From Clostridia bacterium (GTDB lineage Bacteria; Bacillota; Clostridia; Christensenellales; UBA1242): a DNA stretch of 64,000 nt. This document shows positions 34,765 to 43,918 of the stretch, piece by piece. The notes below the pieces were generated by a model, which saw nothing but the letters and a program-made list of their open reading frames with translations, was not told where the DNA came from and made no database searches. Location: assembly GCA_900768545.1 (NCBI GenBank), contig CAAGDD010000005.1:99839-163838 (forward strand), read 5' to 3'. Made by a program: the position numbers and the translations under genes. Position 1 is the stretch's first letter, and each line of letters begins with the position of its first letter.

Positions 34765-35100
34765 TTATTTAATAAGCAAGAAAACAAGAACACCAATTCC
34801 AACAAGGCACGCAGCAAAGCCAACCCAATACAAAGTTCTTGCCAAAGAGCCTTTTGGTTTTTCTTTTGACTTTTGAATGGTCGCATCCATTTCTTCAACA
34901 AAAGAATCTTTGTTTACAGAATTTTGCAAAACTGGAGCAGATTTAGCAGGTTTCGATTTGACAGGCTCTGCCTTAACAGTTTGAGTCGTTTCAACCTTTG
35001 GAGTGGCTGACACTTCAGGTTTTGCCGCTGGTTTTGGTGGTGGAGGTGGCATTTTAAATCCTGATGGTGGGGTTGGAATGTTTGTTTTGTTATTTTCCAT
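34765..35100 (-). CDS. Pro/Lys-rich tail-anchored membrane protein
   Basis: 111 residues of low complexity: a Pro-rich start (PTPPSGFKMPPPPPKP), a Ala/Pro/Lys/Val middle and one C-terminal membrane helix (TLYWVGFAACLVGIGVLVFLLI) with only a Lys after it. The topology should be cytoplasmic with a C-terminal anchor. AAGGAG is spaced 6 nt before the ATG. No family recognised. Confidence 0.7.
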   Translation of the reverse strand: MENNKTNIPTPPSGFKMPPPPPKPAAKPEVSATPKVETTQTVKAEPVKSKPAKSAPVLQNSVNKDSFVEEMDATIQKSKEKPKGSLARTLYWVGFAACLVGIGVLVFLLIK

Positions 35101-35283
35101 AATAAACTCCTTATATATTTAAAATTTTATCAAAAACTCATAGGCGAGAGCAATCTCAAGTAAAAACGACATTTGCAGCATAATTTACAAGCACATTTTC
35201 TCGTGACGCCACTCATCAACAACATAAAAACGACTAAAAAATGTTTTATTTATATTATTAACATTTATATTTTAACCTTAAAC

Positions 35284-35313
35284 ATAAAAAAAGTCCAACA
35301 ATTTTGGCTAGTT
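35284..35313 (-). terminator. Terminator overlapping the stop of the 35.3-kb membrane protein gene
   Basis: On the minus strand AGCCAA-AATTG-TTGGACT (one bulged A) is followed by seven T, directly at the TAG stop codon. Confidence 0.65.
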
Positions 35314-35847
35314 TGCAAAATTTTTCCAAATATTTTGCACATTTTCGTCAGTCGAAAGTGTTTCAACCACAAAAGTCAGCACATATTTCTCTTTTGAGAG
35401 AAATTCGCTGGCGTTTGGAAGCACCAAATATGTGCAAAAAGTAACTTTGTTTCCGCCGCGCAAAACATCGTCATAATAATAATATCCGTCGTCCTTCAAT
35501 TCAAAATGTTCAGGCGTAACAAAGTCAACATTTTGCTTTTTGTCACTGCCAAAAATCTCCGCTTTCACTCTCAAACACATATCTTCATTCAAATTTTCAG
35601 CACCAATTTGCACAACTTGTGGCAAAGCTTCGCCCGGCAAAAAACCGCCGTCAAAAGTCAGCGACAAGACCGACGCTTGATTTTCGACTGCCTTGATATT
35701 GAGTGTTTGTCCCAATTTCAAATCGGTGTTTGAAGAAAGATAATTTGCCGAGAAAAAGAAACCTATCATTCCAAGATAGACAGAAGTCCCGAGCAAAATT
35801 GTTAAAAAAATAACTGCAAACAGCCATGGCAACGAACTTTTTTTCAC
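35308..35847 (-). CDS. Membrane-anchored exported protein of unknown function
   Basis: 179 residues from the preferred GTG at 35847 (KKSSLPWLFAVIFLTILLGTSVYLG then looks like a normal signal or anchor). A TTG at 35868 would add seven residues. The exported part is beta-rich (SVLSLTFDGGF, YYYYDDVLRGGNKVTFCTYLVLP) and loosely resembles small secreted matrix or camelysin-like proteins, but the match is too weak to name. The gene begins 7-28 bp after the flippase-like gene and is probably translationally coupled to it. Confidence 0.6.
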   Translation of the reverse strand: MKKSSLPWLFAVIFLTILLGTSVYLGMIGFFFSANYLSSNTDLKLGQTLNIKAVENQASVLSLTFDGGFLPGEALPQVVQIGAENLNEDMCLRVKAEIFGSDKKQNVDFVTPEHFELKDDGYYYYDDVLRGGNKVTFCTYLVLPNASEFLSKEKYVLTFVVETLSTDENVQNIWKNFAN

Positions 35848-35875
35848 AAAATTAGTTTGAGCCCGCAATTTACAA

Positions 35876-37237
35876 TTATTCTTGATTTTTATTTTTTTTC
35901 TGATTTTTTCGGCGTGTTGCTCTCATTTTTCTAAAATTTTCGATTTGCACACGCTTAAATTCTTGACTTTCATTTTGAAGTTCGTATCTTTTTTGCACCC
36001 ACTTATATTTTTTGTTTCCATACACAGTGTCGTAAGTGAGAAGCCCAATTCCTTGCAAAAGATAGAAATAATATGAACAAAATCTCCACGCAAGCAAAGC
36101 CCAGAAGGTCGCCCCGCCCAAATATTTGTAGAACAACGCTGTAAAAGTAATTTCGTTCATGCCCGTTCCGCCAGGTAAAGGAATAAAACTCGACGACAAA
36201 TCAATCATTGCAGTAAACAAGAAAAACTCACCAAATTTGTTAGGTTGCCACCCCTTGAAGCCACAATAAATGAAAAACGGAATCGAAAACAAGCAAACAT
36301 ATCGAAGAGCATGCATTAAAAGTTGGAAAAACACGTCTGGCTTGGCTTTGTTGTATTCTTTCATCGTGTATTGATAGTTTTCAACAAACCCCATTGCCTT
36401 GCCATACCACTTGTCATAATCTTTGATAATATGAAGTTTTTGCAAAAGTTTTACGCCGCCGCCGACTATTTTTTCACCAAATTTTTTCGAGAACGAGATT
36501 GTCAAAATAAACAAGACGACCAAAAGCACCAAAATAAATCCAATAATACTTGTCGTCAAAACCCCAGTGTTTAACAAGCCTTTTGGAAGCGAAATCATAA
36601 GACAAATAAAGGTCACGATCAACCATGCAATTTGTTGAAAAACGAGTTTTGCGATAGGAATCGAAAGTGCGACCGCCCCAGGAATATCACGACTCATAAG
36701 ATAAGTAGCCATAAATGGCTGCCCGCCGCTCGACATTGGTGTCACCGCATCATAATATCTCAAAATTCCACTTGCCTTATAAGCCAAAGCCCAGCGCGAA
36801 CGCATTGTTTTGTGATAAATCATTCGATGAACCGTGAATACATCAATCAAAACAATCACTGCCACCATAACAAGCGAAACAAAAATATATTGATATTTCA
36901 AATCCAAAAGGTCAAAAGGTGTGAAGTCGTCGCTTGAAAGAATATTCCAAAGCAGAAGTCCCGCGACAAGCAAAATATTGAAAATAAAGAAAATTATGCT
37001 TCGAATCTTTTTCTTTTTGCTCGAAATTGATTTAACTTCTTTGTTTACTTCTTCAATCTTTTCTTCAACAACTTTCGTTTCTTCGGCAGAAAGTTTTTGA
37101 TTTTCAATTTCTTTTCGTTTTTTGTCTTTTCGATCTTGAATTTTCTTTTTAAGGCGTGAAAAAATAGATCTCTTTTGAGATTTTGAAGGTTTTTCTTGCT
37201 CTTGAGTTTCAGCTATCTTTTCTTCGTCCAAATCCAT
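35876..37237 (-). CDS. Flippase-like integral membrane protein (LPG-synthase TM / UPF0104 family)
   Basis: 453 residues. An 80-residue Lys/Glu-rich coiled-coil N-terminus precedes about eight membrane helices. Family marks are DAVTPMSSGGQPFMA and SFIPLPGGTGMNEITF, which belong to the lysylphosphatidylglycerol-synthase-type transmembrane family (AglD/YbhN-like). Members are thought to move or modify lipid-linked substrates; the substrate here is unknown and no aminoacyl-transfer domain follows. The charged N-terminal extension is unusual for the family. No Shine-Dalgarno: a full promoter (TTGACA-18-TAATAT) ends 6 nt before the ATG. Confidence 0.85.
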   Translation of the reverse strand: MDLDEEKIAETQEQEKPSKSQKRSIFSRLKKKIQDRKDKKRKEIENQKLSAEETKVVEEKIEEVNKEVKSISSKKKKIRSIIFFIFNILLVAGLLLWNILSSDDFTPFDLLDLKYQYIFVSLVMVAVIVLIDVFTVHRMIYHKTMRSRWALAYKASGILRYYDAVTPMSSGGQPFMATYLMSRDIPGAVALSIPIAKLVFQQIAWLIVTFICLMISLPKGLLNTGVLTTSIIGFILVLLVVLFILTISFSKKFGEKIVGGGVKLLQKLHIIKDYDKWYGKAMGFVENYQYTMKEYNKAKPDVFFQLLMHALRYVCLFSIPFFIYCGFKGWQPNKFGEFFLFTAMIDLSSSFIPLPGGTGMNEITFTALFYKYLGGATFWALLAWRFCSYYFYLLQGIGLLTYDTVYGNKKYKWVQKRYELQNESQEFKRVQIENFRKMRATRRKNQKKNKNQE

Positions 37238-37243
37238 AATCTT

Positions 37244-37273
37244 ATATTAACAAAAAAAAGCATCTTTTGTCAA
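37244..37273 (-). promoter_or_regulatory. Leaderless promoter of the flippase-like gene
   Basis: TTGACA (37268-37273), 18-bp spacer, extended -10 TGTTAATAT (hexamer 37244-37249), then AAGATT and ATG. The -35 lies inside the terminator hairpin of the upstream gene. Confidence 0.7.
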
Positions 37274-37292
37274 ATCAACTAAAGATGCTTTA
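37250..37292 (-). terminator. Terminator of the PrsA/SurA-like gene
   Basis: AAGCATCTTT and AAAGATGCTT pair around a 13-nt loop, and eight T follow on the minus strand. It overlaps the promoter of the next gene. Confidence 0.85.
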
Positions 37293-37349
37293 AATTTTTA
37301 TTGAATTTTATTTTCAAAATCCTTATTTTCTTTTAAAAATCGTCAAATT

Positions 37350-39143
37350 TTACAAACTTTTTGTAACTCTATCAAGAATGTTTTTGATAACTTCTTGTCC
37401 ACAGTTTTGACGAAGTTTGTTGATATCCATATTTTGGAAAACAGAGAAATTGTCAGATTTCAAAGTGTCATAAAGACCATCAAAAATTGTTTTGCTTGAG
37501 AAAATGTTTGTTCTTGTTGTTCTCAAAGTTTTGATAGCTTCTTTTGAAACTTGCAAATCAAAGTTGTCAGAAACTTCAAACAAGTTTTCAACTTTTCCTG
37601 CATAGAAGAACACATAAACACCATCTTCAGCTTTAACAATTTCGGTTGTGTCACCAACTTTTGCATTTCCGTCGTTGTAAAGTTTTTTGATTGCTTTTTT
37701 AACTGCGTCGTTTGAACTAAATGTGCTGTTTGCCAAAACTTCGCCTTTGTTGTTTACTCCAAAAACTGTGTTTGTTTCAGCGCCTTTCAAAGTGTCGTCA
37801 TCGTTGTAAAGATAAAAATATTTTCTAAATGCTTCAGCCTTTGCATAAGAAACTTCTCTGTTCAAATCGTCGTTGTTTTCAACATATTGACCAGCAGCTT
37901 CGATAGAAGTGTTGATTTCTTTGAGCAAATCTTTTGCCAAAATTGTGTTGTCAGTTTCTTTTCCTGTTTTCGCATCTCTAATTGTCGCATAAACAGCATC
38001 ATAAACTCTGTTAAGATCGGCTTGTTTGTCTTCTTCTTTTGCATAAGGTTTTGAATTGATTGAAGAATATTCTTTTGATTGGTTACCTTTGAAATTCAAT
38101 TTGATATATCCAACTGAAAAATAGTTTGAAGCATTTTCGCCTTGCCAGATATAATCAACTGAACTTGTGCTGCTCAAAATGTCAGTTTCAAAAGATGTTT
38201 TTCCGTTTAAAGTTTGTTGATATTTTGTATAATCTGTGGCAACTTTCTTGCTATAAAGATTTAAAACATCTTTAACTGTAACGCCAGAAAGTGTAGAATC
38301 TTGTTGTTTATATTCGTTGTAAATTGTTTCATATTTTTCTACTATATAATTATCTCTCAAAATTTCATAGATTCTGTTAAGTTCGAATTTAAACTTTTCT
38401 TCATTATTTTTGAAACCTTTGTATTCATAATTTTTGTCAATAGCAGAAATATATTTTTTAAATCCGTTGTTCCATTGTTTGTAATCAGAACTTCCTTCTT
38501 TTGTCAAAGCAAGAAGTTTGTCATACATTGCTTGCAAATCTTCTTCGTTTTCAAAGTCTGCTGTTGTGCCGTCTTTTCTTGCATAAGTAGCGCGGATTGT
38601 TGTGGCAGGAACTTTAACTTTGATAACATATTTTTCGTTTTCTTCGACAAGTTCATAAGATGATTCATAATCGCTGAAAACTGATTTGTTTGTTTCGTTT
38701 GAAGAAGTGCTATCACTTTCTTTTTCTTTGTGATCGATTGCTTCAAAATAATAACTTTTCAAATTGTCATAAACTGCTTCATAAGTTTTGTCCCAAAGAT
38801 AAGTCTTTTCAGCAGCGTTGAACAAGTCTTCATTTTTTTCTTTATAATAATCTTTAACAGCCTTGATAGTGATGCGCTTGTTTATGATAGTTTCCAAAGT
38901 CTCTGAAACTGCTTTATCTTTTGTATAGCCATAATTGTTTACATAATTGTAACCATAGCTATAATAAGCAGTGATAAGTTCTTGAGATTTGATAGTGTCT
39001 TTTGTGCCATCTTTGTAAGTAACATAGGCTACATCTGACTCATAAAAAGCTTTGTCATCTCTCTCTACAAGCGAACAACCTGTAAACACTGACAAGCACA
39101 TAATCAAAGCAAATAAAAAACATACGATATTTCTTTTTTTCAC
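37350..39143 (-). CDS. PrsA/SurA-like lipoprotein, peptidyl-prolyl isomerase related
   Basis: 597 residues from a GTG at 39143, chosen because GGAG lies 6 nt upstream and the reading then begins VKKRNIVCFLFALIMCLSVFTGC, a lipoprotein signal with lipobox FTGC. The first part (SQELITAYYSYGYNYV...ETLETIINKRITIKAV) looks like a SurA/PrsA N-terminal chaperone domain. Near the C-terminus KVGDTTEIVKAEDGVYVFFYAG recalls the end of a parvulin fold, but a full catalytic domain is not evident. Likely an extracytoplasmic folding factor. It lies just after mfd, where prsA-like genes are common in Clostridia. Confidence 0.7.
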   Translation of the reverse strand: MKKRNIVCFLFALIMCLSVFTGCSLVERDDKAFYESDVAYVTYKDGTKDTIKSQELITAYYSYGYNYVNNYGYTKDKAVSETLETIINKRITIKAVKDYYKEKNEDLFNAAEKTYLWDKTYEAVYDNLKSYYFEAIDHKEKESDSTSSNETNKSVFSDYESSYELVEENEKYVIKVKVPATTIRATYARKDGTTADFENEEDLQAMYDKLLALTKEGSSDYKQWNNGFKKYISAIDKNYEYKGFKNNEEKFKFELNRIYEILRDNYIVEKYETIYNEYKQQDSTLSGVTVKDVLNLYSKKVATDYTKYQQTLNGKTSFETDILSSTSSVDYIWQGENASNYFSVGYIKLNFKGNQSKEYSSINSKPYAKEEDKQADLNRVYDAVYATIRDAKTGKETDNTILAKDLLKEINTSIEAAGQYVENNDDLNREVSYAKAEAFRKYFYLYNDDDTLKGAETNTVFGVNNKGEVLANSTFSSNDAVKKAIKKLYNDGNAKVGDTTEIVKAEDGVYVFFYAGKVENLFEVSDNFDLQVSKEAIKTLRTTRTNIFSSKTIFDGLYDTLKSDNFSVFQNMDINKLRQNCGQEVIKNILDRVTKSL

Positions 39144-39208
39144 GACATTCTCCGTTTTAGGTTTTGCAAACGCCACTTTCTGCGTGCAAAATAATTGTTA
39201 ACTACGAT

Positions 39209-39237
39209 ATTATATAATATACTCGTCAAAATTTCAA
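39209..39237 (-). promoter_or_regulatory. Promoter of the PrsA/SurA-like gene
   Basis: TTGAAA (39232-39237), exact 17-bp spacer, TATAAT (39209-39214) on the minus strand, giving a leader of about 60 nt. Confidence 0.7.
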
Positions 39238-39255
39238 GCAAAAATTGTTTTTTTC

Positions 39256-42200
39256 TCAATCTTTTTTTAATTTTGACGCTTCACAAAACATTTTGATAAG
39301 CAAATCAACCTTGTCGATCACCTTTCCCACGAAGTCAAATTTCAATATTGGTGCTTCCTCAAACTTCAAAACAGCACCATATTTTTTCGAAACTTCACCC
39401 ACGCGTTCGTCAACAATTTCTTCACTTTTGTAAAAATAAATCAAACAATCGCGAGAGTTTATTCTAATTTTTTGAATGTTAAACTCGCTTGCCAAGTTTT
39501 TCAAAAGCGCAACTTTGCACAAATTCAAAACTTCAACTGGCATATCGCCATTGATTAGAGAAATTTCTTTTGTGACAGCTTCAAATTCTTCCATTGACGA
39601 GATTTGGCTGATCTTGTTGTAAAGCACAATTCTCTCTTCTTGAGATGAAACATATTCTTCGCTGATAAATGCGTCCAAAACAAGTTCGAGTTTGATTTCT
39701 TTTTCTTTTTTTGTCTTTTGACCTGACATTTCTTTTGTCACTTCTTCCAAAAGACGGACATACATATCATAACCCACTTTTTGCATGTGACCATGTTGCT
39801 CTTTGCCCAAGATGTTTCCCGCTCCGCGAATTTCAAGGTCACGCATAGCGATTTTGAAGCCGCTTCCAAGTTCTCTAAATTCTTTTATCGCTTCAAGACG
39901 TTTGTAAGCATCTTCGGTCAAAACTTTTCCGCCGTCATAGGTCAAATATGCATAAGCAAGTTTGTCCGAACGCCCGATTCTGCCGCGAATTTGATAAAGT
40001 TGACCAAGCCCGAGTCTATCACAGTCAACAACAAACAATGTGTTCAAACTTGGCAAGTCGATTCCATTTTCAATAAGCGTTGTCGATATGAAAAGATTGA
40101 ATTTGTTTTCATAAAGGTCGTTTATCACTTTTGCAAGTTCATGCTCCATCATTTGCCCATGCGCAACTCCGATTTGAGCGTTTGGCAAAAGGTCTGCGAC
40201 ATGCGCTCTAAAATTGTAAATTTCTGCGACCTTGTTAAACAAAACAAGCGCCTTGCCGCCACGCGAAAGTTCTCGCGATACAACATCTTTCAAAAGTTGA
40301 TCACTATAAGGACTGACATAGGTTTGAATTGGGAGTCTATCTTTTGGAGGAGTTGCGATCACCGAAATATCTCTTATTCCCGACAGCGACATGTGAAGCG
40401 TTCTTGGAATTGGTGTGGCTGACAGCGTCAAAACATCGACATCTGTCTTCATTTTTTTGATTTTTTCTTTATCCTTAACGCCAAAGCGTTGTTCTTCGTC
40501 CAAGACCAAAAGACCAAGATCTTTAAAATGCAAATTTTCGTTTAAAATCTTGTGTGTGCCGACCAAAATATCAACTTTTCCTTCGGCAACTTTTTGATAA
40601 ATTTCTTTCGTTTCTTTGTCTGATTTGAAACGATTTAAAATTTCAACTCTTATCCCAAAATCTTTCATTCTGTGCAAGACAGAGCGATAATGTTGCTCCG
40701 ACAAAATGGTTGTTGGGCACAAAAATGCGACTTGCTTTGAGTTGTAAACTGCCTTAAACATCGCGTGAAAAGACACTTCTGTTTTTCCAAAGCCAACATC
40801 GCCGCAGACAAGTCTGTCCATAATCTTGCCACCTTCCATATCTTTGTCGATATCGACAATTGCTTGTGCTTGATCAGGCGTAAGTTCAAATTCAAACGCG
40901 TCAGAAAACTGTTTTTCAAGTTCTTCATCGCGTTGAAAAACAATCCCCTTTTTATCTTGACGTTCTTTATAAATTTTTGCCAAAGTGACAGCGATTTCTT
41001 TTAAGTTTTCTTTGACTTTTTGTTTAAGTTTTGTCCATTCTTGCGAGCCAAGACCATTAAGTTTTGGATTTTCGCCACCCACATAAGCCGAAACCAAATT
41101 TGCCTGTTCGGTAGGAAGATACAAAAGCGCTCCGTTTTTGTATTCGAGCACAAAATAGTCTTTTTCAAAGTGCGAAAGTTTGAGCCTTACAATATCTTTG
41201 CAACGTCCAACCCCATAAAACGAGTGCACAACATAGTCTCCCACTTTTGGCAAATAAGAAAAGTTTTGCTTGCCGTCGCGATAAGTGATATGTTGGGTGC
41301 GATACATATCGTCAGTGCCAATTCCAATAATATTAAATTGCAAAAAACTAAACGAATGCGAAAAATAATCTTTGCAAAGATAAATATGCACGCCGTCAGT
41401 AAGTTCACCTTCAAAATCGCGATATTGAATTTTGTTTGTAAGCAAAAATTCTTTCAAAATCTCATAATATTTTCCAGCAAACAGAAAAACATTTATATGT
41501 CCGTCGGCATAGATTGCAAGGTCTTTTTTCAAACTCAAAAAGTCTGTCACATAACTTTTTTGACCGATAGTTTTGTTTTCAAATTTGCAGTTTTCAGTGT
41601 TTGAAAAAACAACATATTTTTTAAGGTCAACTTTCGAAAAATCTAAAAACAATTTTTCATCAAACCACGAAAGTTCTTGTCTAGACTTGTGCAAAATTTC
41701 GCATTCGTTTTCGATTTTTATAGGTTCATCAACAAACACATTTTTTGACAAATCAAAAACAGAATCTTTGCCGATTTTCAAAATAATTGGAAAAATCTCG
41801 ATTTTTTCGCATTTTTTTTGAGTTTTCATGGTCGAAAAATCGAAATTTATGATTTTTTCAATTTGTGTATCAAAAAATTCAAGTCTATTTGGATATTCTT
41901 GACCATAGACATAAATGTCAACAACATCACCACGCACAGCAAATTGTCCAACAGTGTTTACAAAGTCAACGCGCTCATATCCAAAGTCACAAAGCTTTTT
42001 TGAAAGTTCTTCAATTTCGATTTCGTCTCCATCATTTATGCAAAATTTTTGAGTCAAAAACTTTTTGTCAAATTTGGTGGTCAATGATGATGGCAAAAAA
42101 ATCAAAACATCAAGTTTGTCGCTTAAAAAGTCGCTAACAGCGCTCGCAAATGGAAACAAATTCAAGTCGTTTTCGTTTTCATTTTCTCTTCCGCACGAAA

Positions 42201-42393
42201 CAATTTGAGCCGACCTTCCGCAATCAGCCAACCCCTTTTTAAGTTTGCTTGCAGTAACAAAATCGCCACAAAGATAAACAAGCTTGTCTTGAAGTGCGCT
42301 ATATAAAACTTTTTCACCAATAAAAAAACCACCTAGCGATTTTTCGCTTGGCAAATTGGTTTTATTTAAAAAGTCCAAAAAGTTTTTTATCAT
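39256..42393 (-). CDS. mfd: Transcription-repair coupling factor Mfd
   Basis: ATP-driven translocase that dislodges RNA polymerase stalled at lesions and recruits UvrA. The 1,045 residues are slightly short of the usual 1,150. Visible are a UvrB-like N-terminal part, the RNA-polymerase-interacting domain (VGDYVVHSFYGVGRCKDI), helicase motifs with Walker A GDVGFGKTE and Walker B DEEQRFG, LSATPIPRTL, the TRG region (QIRGRIGRSDKLAYAYL) and a C-terminal TRCF domain. The start at 42393 overlaps the pth stop as ATGA, so the two are translationally coupled; the longer frame to 42405 is not needed. Confidence 0.97.
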   Translation of the reverse strand: MIKNFLDFLNKTNLPSEKSLGGFFIGEKVLYSALQDKLVYLCGDFVTASKLKKGLADCGRSAQIVSCGRENENENDLNLFPFASAVSDFLSDKLDVLIFLPSSLTTKFDKKFLTQKFCINDGDEIEIEELSKKLCDFGYERVDFVNTVGQFAVRGDVVDIYVYGQEYPNRLEFFDTQIEKIINFDFSTMKTQKKCEKIEIFPIILKIGKDSVFDLSKNVFVDEPIKIENECEILHKSRQELSWFDEKLFLDFSKVDLKKYVVFSNTENCKFENKTIGQKSYVTDFLSLKKDLAIYADGHINVFLFAGKYYEILKEFLLTNKIQYRDFEGELTDGVHIYLCKDYFSHSFSFLQFNIIGIGTDDMYRTQHITYRDGKQNFSYLPKVGDYVVHSFYGVGRCKDIVRLKLSHFEKDYFVLEYKNGALLYLPTEQANLVSAYVGGENPKLNGLGSQEWTKLKQKVKENLKEIAVTLAKIYKERQDKKGIVFQRDEELEKQFSDAFEFELTPDQAQAIVDIDKDMEGGKIMDRLVCGDVGFGKTEVSFHAMFKAVYNSKQVAFLCPTTILSEQHYRSVLHRMKDFGIRVEILNRFKSDKETKEIYQKVAEGKVDILVGTHKILNENLHFKDLGLLVLDEEQRFGVKDKEKIKKMKTDVDVLTLSATPIPRTLHMSLSGIRDISVIATPPKDRLPIQTYVSPYSDQLLKDVVSRELSRGGKALVLFNKVAEIYNFRAHVADLLPNAQIGVAHGQMMEHELAKVINDLYENKFNLFISTTLIENGIDLPSLNTLFVVDCDRLGLGQLYQIRGRIGRSDKLAYAYLTYDGGKVLTEDAYKRLEAIKEFRELGSGFKIAMRDLEIRGAGNILGKEQHGHMQKVGYDMYVRLLEEVTKEMSGQKTKKEKEIKLELVLDAFISEEYVSSQEERIVLYNKISQISSMEEFEAVTKEISLINGDMPVEVLNLCKVALLKNLASEFNIQKIRINSRDCLIYFYKSEEIVDERVGEVSKKYGAVLKFEEAPILKFDFVGKVIDKVDLLIKMFCEASKLKKD

Positions 42394-42890
42394 AATCTCT
42401 CGCAAATTTCTTCAACAACTTTTTCGATAATAGGTTCAAATGTTTTTTCGTCATATTTTGACAAAACATAATCAGCCAAATCCATTGTTACATCTCTGCC
42501 GATGCCGACTTTGATGCGTTCAAAATCTTGTCCAATATATGACACAATGCTGCGAAGCCCGTTGTGAGTGCCAGCCGAGCCGTGTTCACGATAACGAATA
42601 TTTCCTTTTGGCAAATCGATATCATCGACCACAACCAAAATTCTCGCATCTTTAAATTTTTCTTTCAAAAGCACAACGCATTCGCCGCTCAAATTCATAT
42701 AAGTCAAAGGCTTAACGAGCATAATTTTTTCACCGTTGTAAATTCCTTCAGCAATAGACGCTTTGTATTTTTCTTTATCAAATGTGATCCCGAGTTTCTG
42801 CGCCAAAGCATCAACGCACGCAAAGCCAATATTGTGATAAGTTCCAAAATATTGTCTGTCAGGGTTTCCAAGTCCAACAATAATATTCAT
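42390..42890 (-). CDS. pth: Peptidyl-tRNA hydrolase
   Basis: Releases tRNA from prematurely dropped peptidyl-tRNA. 166 residues, a little shorter than the usual 185-190. Motifs: IIVGLGNP (3-10), the catalytic His in YHNIGF (His19), the PLTYMNLSGE segment, VVVDDIDLPKG and GSAGTHNGLRSI. The start at 42890 gives the family N-terminus MNIIVGLGNP with GGAGAG upstream; TTG at 42902 and ATG at 42893 are in-frame alternatives. It sits between the glmU-like gene and mfd, as in Bacillus (glmU-prs-ctc-pth-fin-mfd), with prs and ctc missing. Confidence 0.95.
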   Translation of the reverse strand: MNIIVGLGNPDRQYFGTYHNIGFACVDALAQKLGITFDKEKYKASIAEGIYNGEKIMLVKPLTYMNLSGECVVLLKEKFKDARILVVVDDIDLPKGNIRYREHGSAGTHNGLRSIVSYIGQDFERIKVGIGRDVTMDLADYVLSKYDEKTFEPIIEKVVEEICERL

Positions 42891-42961
42891 CATTCTCTCC
42901 AAGCAAAAATATCAAAAAAAGCACAAAAATTTAAGTTTTTTTTGAAAATTTTGATTATTTT

Positions 42962-43816
42962 TTACAATTTTTCATTTATAAGTCGAACAAAAGGTCCAAC
43001 AACCTTTCCACTTTCAACCTTACTTTTTTCAAGATAACTTTGACAAACAAACGCTTCATCGCAAACAATCGTGTCAAAAATATAGTTTCCACTTTCCAAA
43101 ATAACATTCTTGCCGATAAAACTTTCTCCCTTCAAAATGTTGTTTGGATAAATGATTGTTCCTTCTTCAATTTCAACATCCGCATCAACAAAAATTGTGT
43201 TTTCGCCATAAAAAGTTACACCGCGTTTTTTGTGATATTCAATAATTCTCTTGTTAAGTTGGTCAAACGCAAAAGAAAGTTTTGCCGCGTCGTCAATCAC
43301 CATAAGATCATCATCGCCAAATCTTTCGACCGCCGAAGACAAAAGCATTTTTGCAGTTTTGAGATATTCGCACTTAAACACATATCCGCGTGAAAGTTTC
43401 ATCACATTCATTCTGCGTTTTGAAAAATATTCCATAATATCCAAAAATGTATTTTTTTTCAAAAGTGGTGTATCACTGAAAAAGACAGCAACAAACTTAT
43501 ATTCGTCTGCATATTTTGCCGCCACTTGCAAAATTTCGTCTTCATCGACTTCGTCTGTGATAATTTGTTTGCAGCCAGATGCCGCCATCGCAACCCAGTC
43601 GATCATTTTCTTCCCGCAAAGGTCAAAATTTGCGTTGTATCTGTTTTTCGAACGCATCAAAATCACCAAAGTTTCACCAGCGACCCAGTCAAAACTTTGT
43701 GCTTGCTCCAAAGGCTTTACATCTTGCGACAAAAAATCAAAACTGATTTGATTTTCATCAATTTCGATATCAAAATTTTCGTCAATTTCTGTTTCAAAAT
43801 CTGTTCTTGTTTCCAT
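42962..43816 (-). CDS. Degenerate, shortened GlmU-like protein
   Basis: 284 residues against about 450 for GlmU. The first 45 residues are acidic. The nucleotidyltransferase-like part (ETLVILMRSKNRYNANFDL, VAVFFSDTPLLKKNTF) lacks the G-x-G-T-R-M signature needed to bind UTP. A short left-handed beta-helix follows (GVTFYGENTIFVDADVEIEE through VVGPFVRL) and stops where GlmU's acetyltransferase domain would continue. It occupies the glmU position before pth and mfd. The frame is intact, so it is probably an expressed, repurposed homologue, not a pseudogene. TATAAT ends 6 nt before the ATG, with no Shine-Dalgarno. Confidence 0.65.
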   Translation of the reverse strand: METRTDFETEIDENFDIEIDENQISFDFLSQDVKPLEQAQSFDWVAGETLVILMRSKNRYNANFDLCGKKMIDWVAMAASGCKQIITDEVDEDEILQVAAKYADEYKFVAVFFSDTPLLKKNTFLDIMEYFSKRRMNVMKLSRGYVFKCEYLKTAKMLLSSAVERFGDDDLMVIDDAAKLSFAFDQLNKRIIEYHKKRGVTFYGENTIFVDADVEIEEGTIIYPNNILKGESFIGKNVILESGNYIFDTIVCDEAFVCQSYLEKSKVESGKVVGPFVRLINEKL

Positions 43817-43822
43817 AATGAT

Positions 43823-43828
43823 ATTATA
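43823..43828 (-). promoter_or_regulatory. -10 element of the glmU-like operon, leaderless type
   Basis: TATAAT followed by ATCATT and then the ATG at 43816. No strong -35 is evident. Confidence 0.5.
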
Positions 43829-43918
43829 ACTTTCTCTAACAAATTTGTCAACAAAGATTAAACTTTGTTTAAAACAAAAATATTTTTTGCTTTTTTGTTT
43901 TTAAAAATTCATTTGTTA

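Noticed and set aside
35173..35397. 74-codon plus-strand frame in the 35.2-kb gap
   Set aside because: No ribosome-binding site, overlaps the neighbouring gene end, and codes for low-complexity Ile/Asn/Lys sequence.
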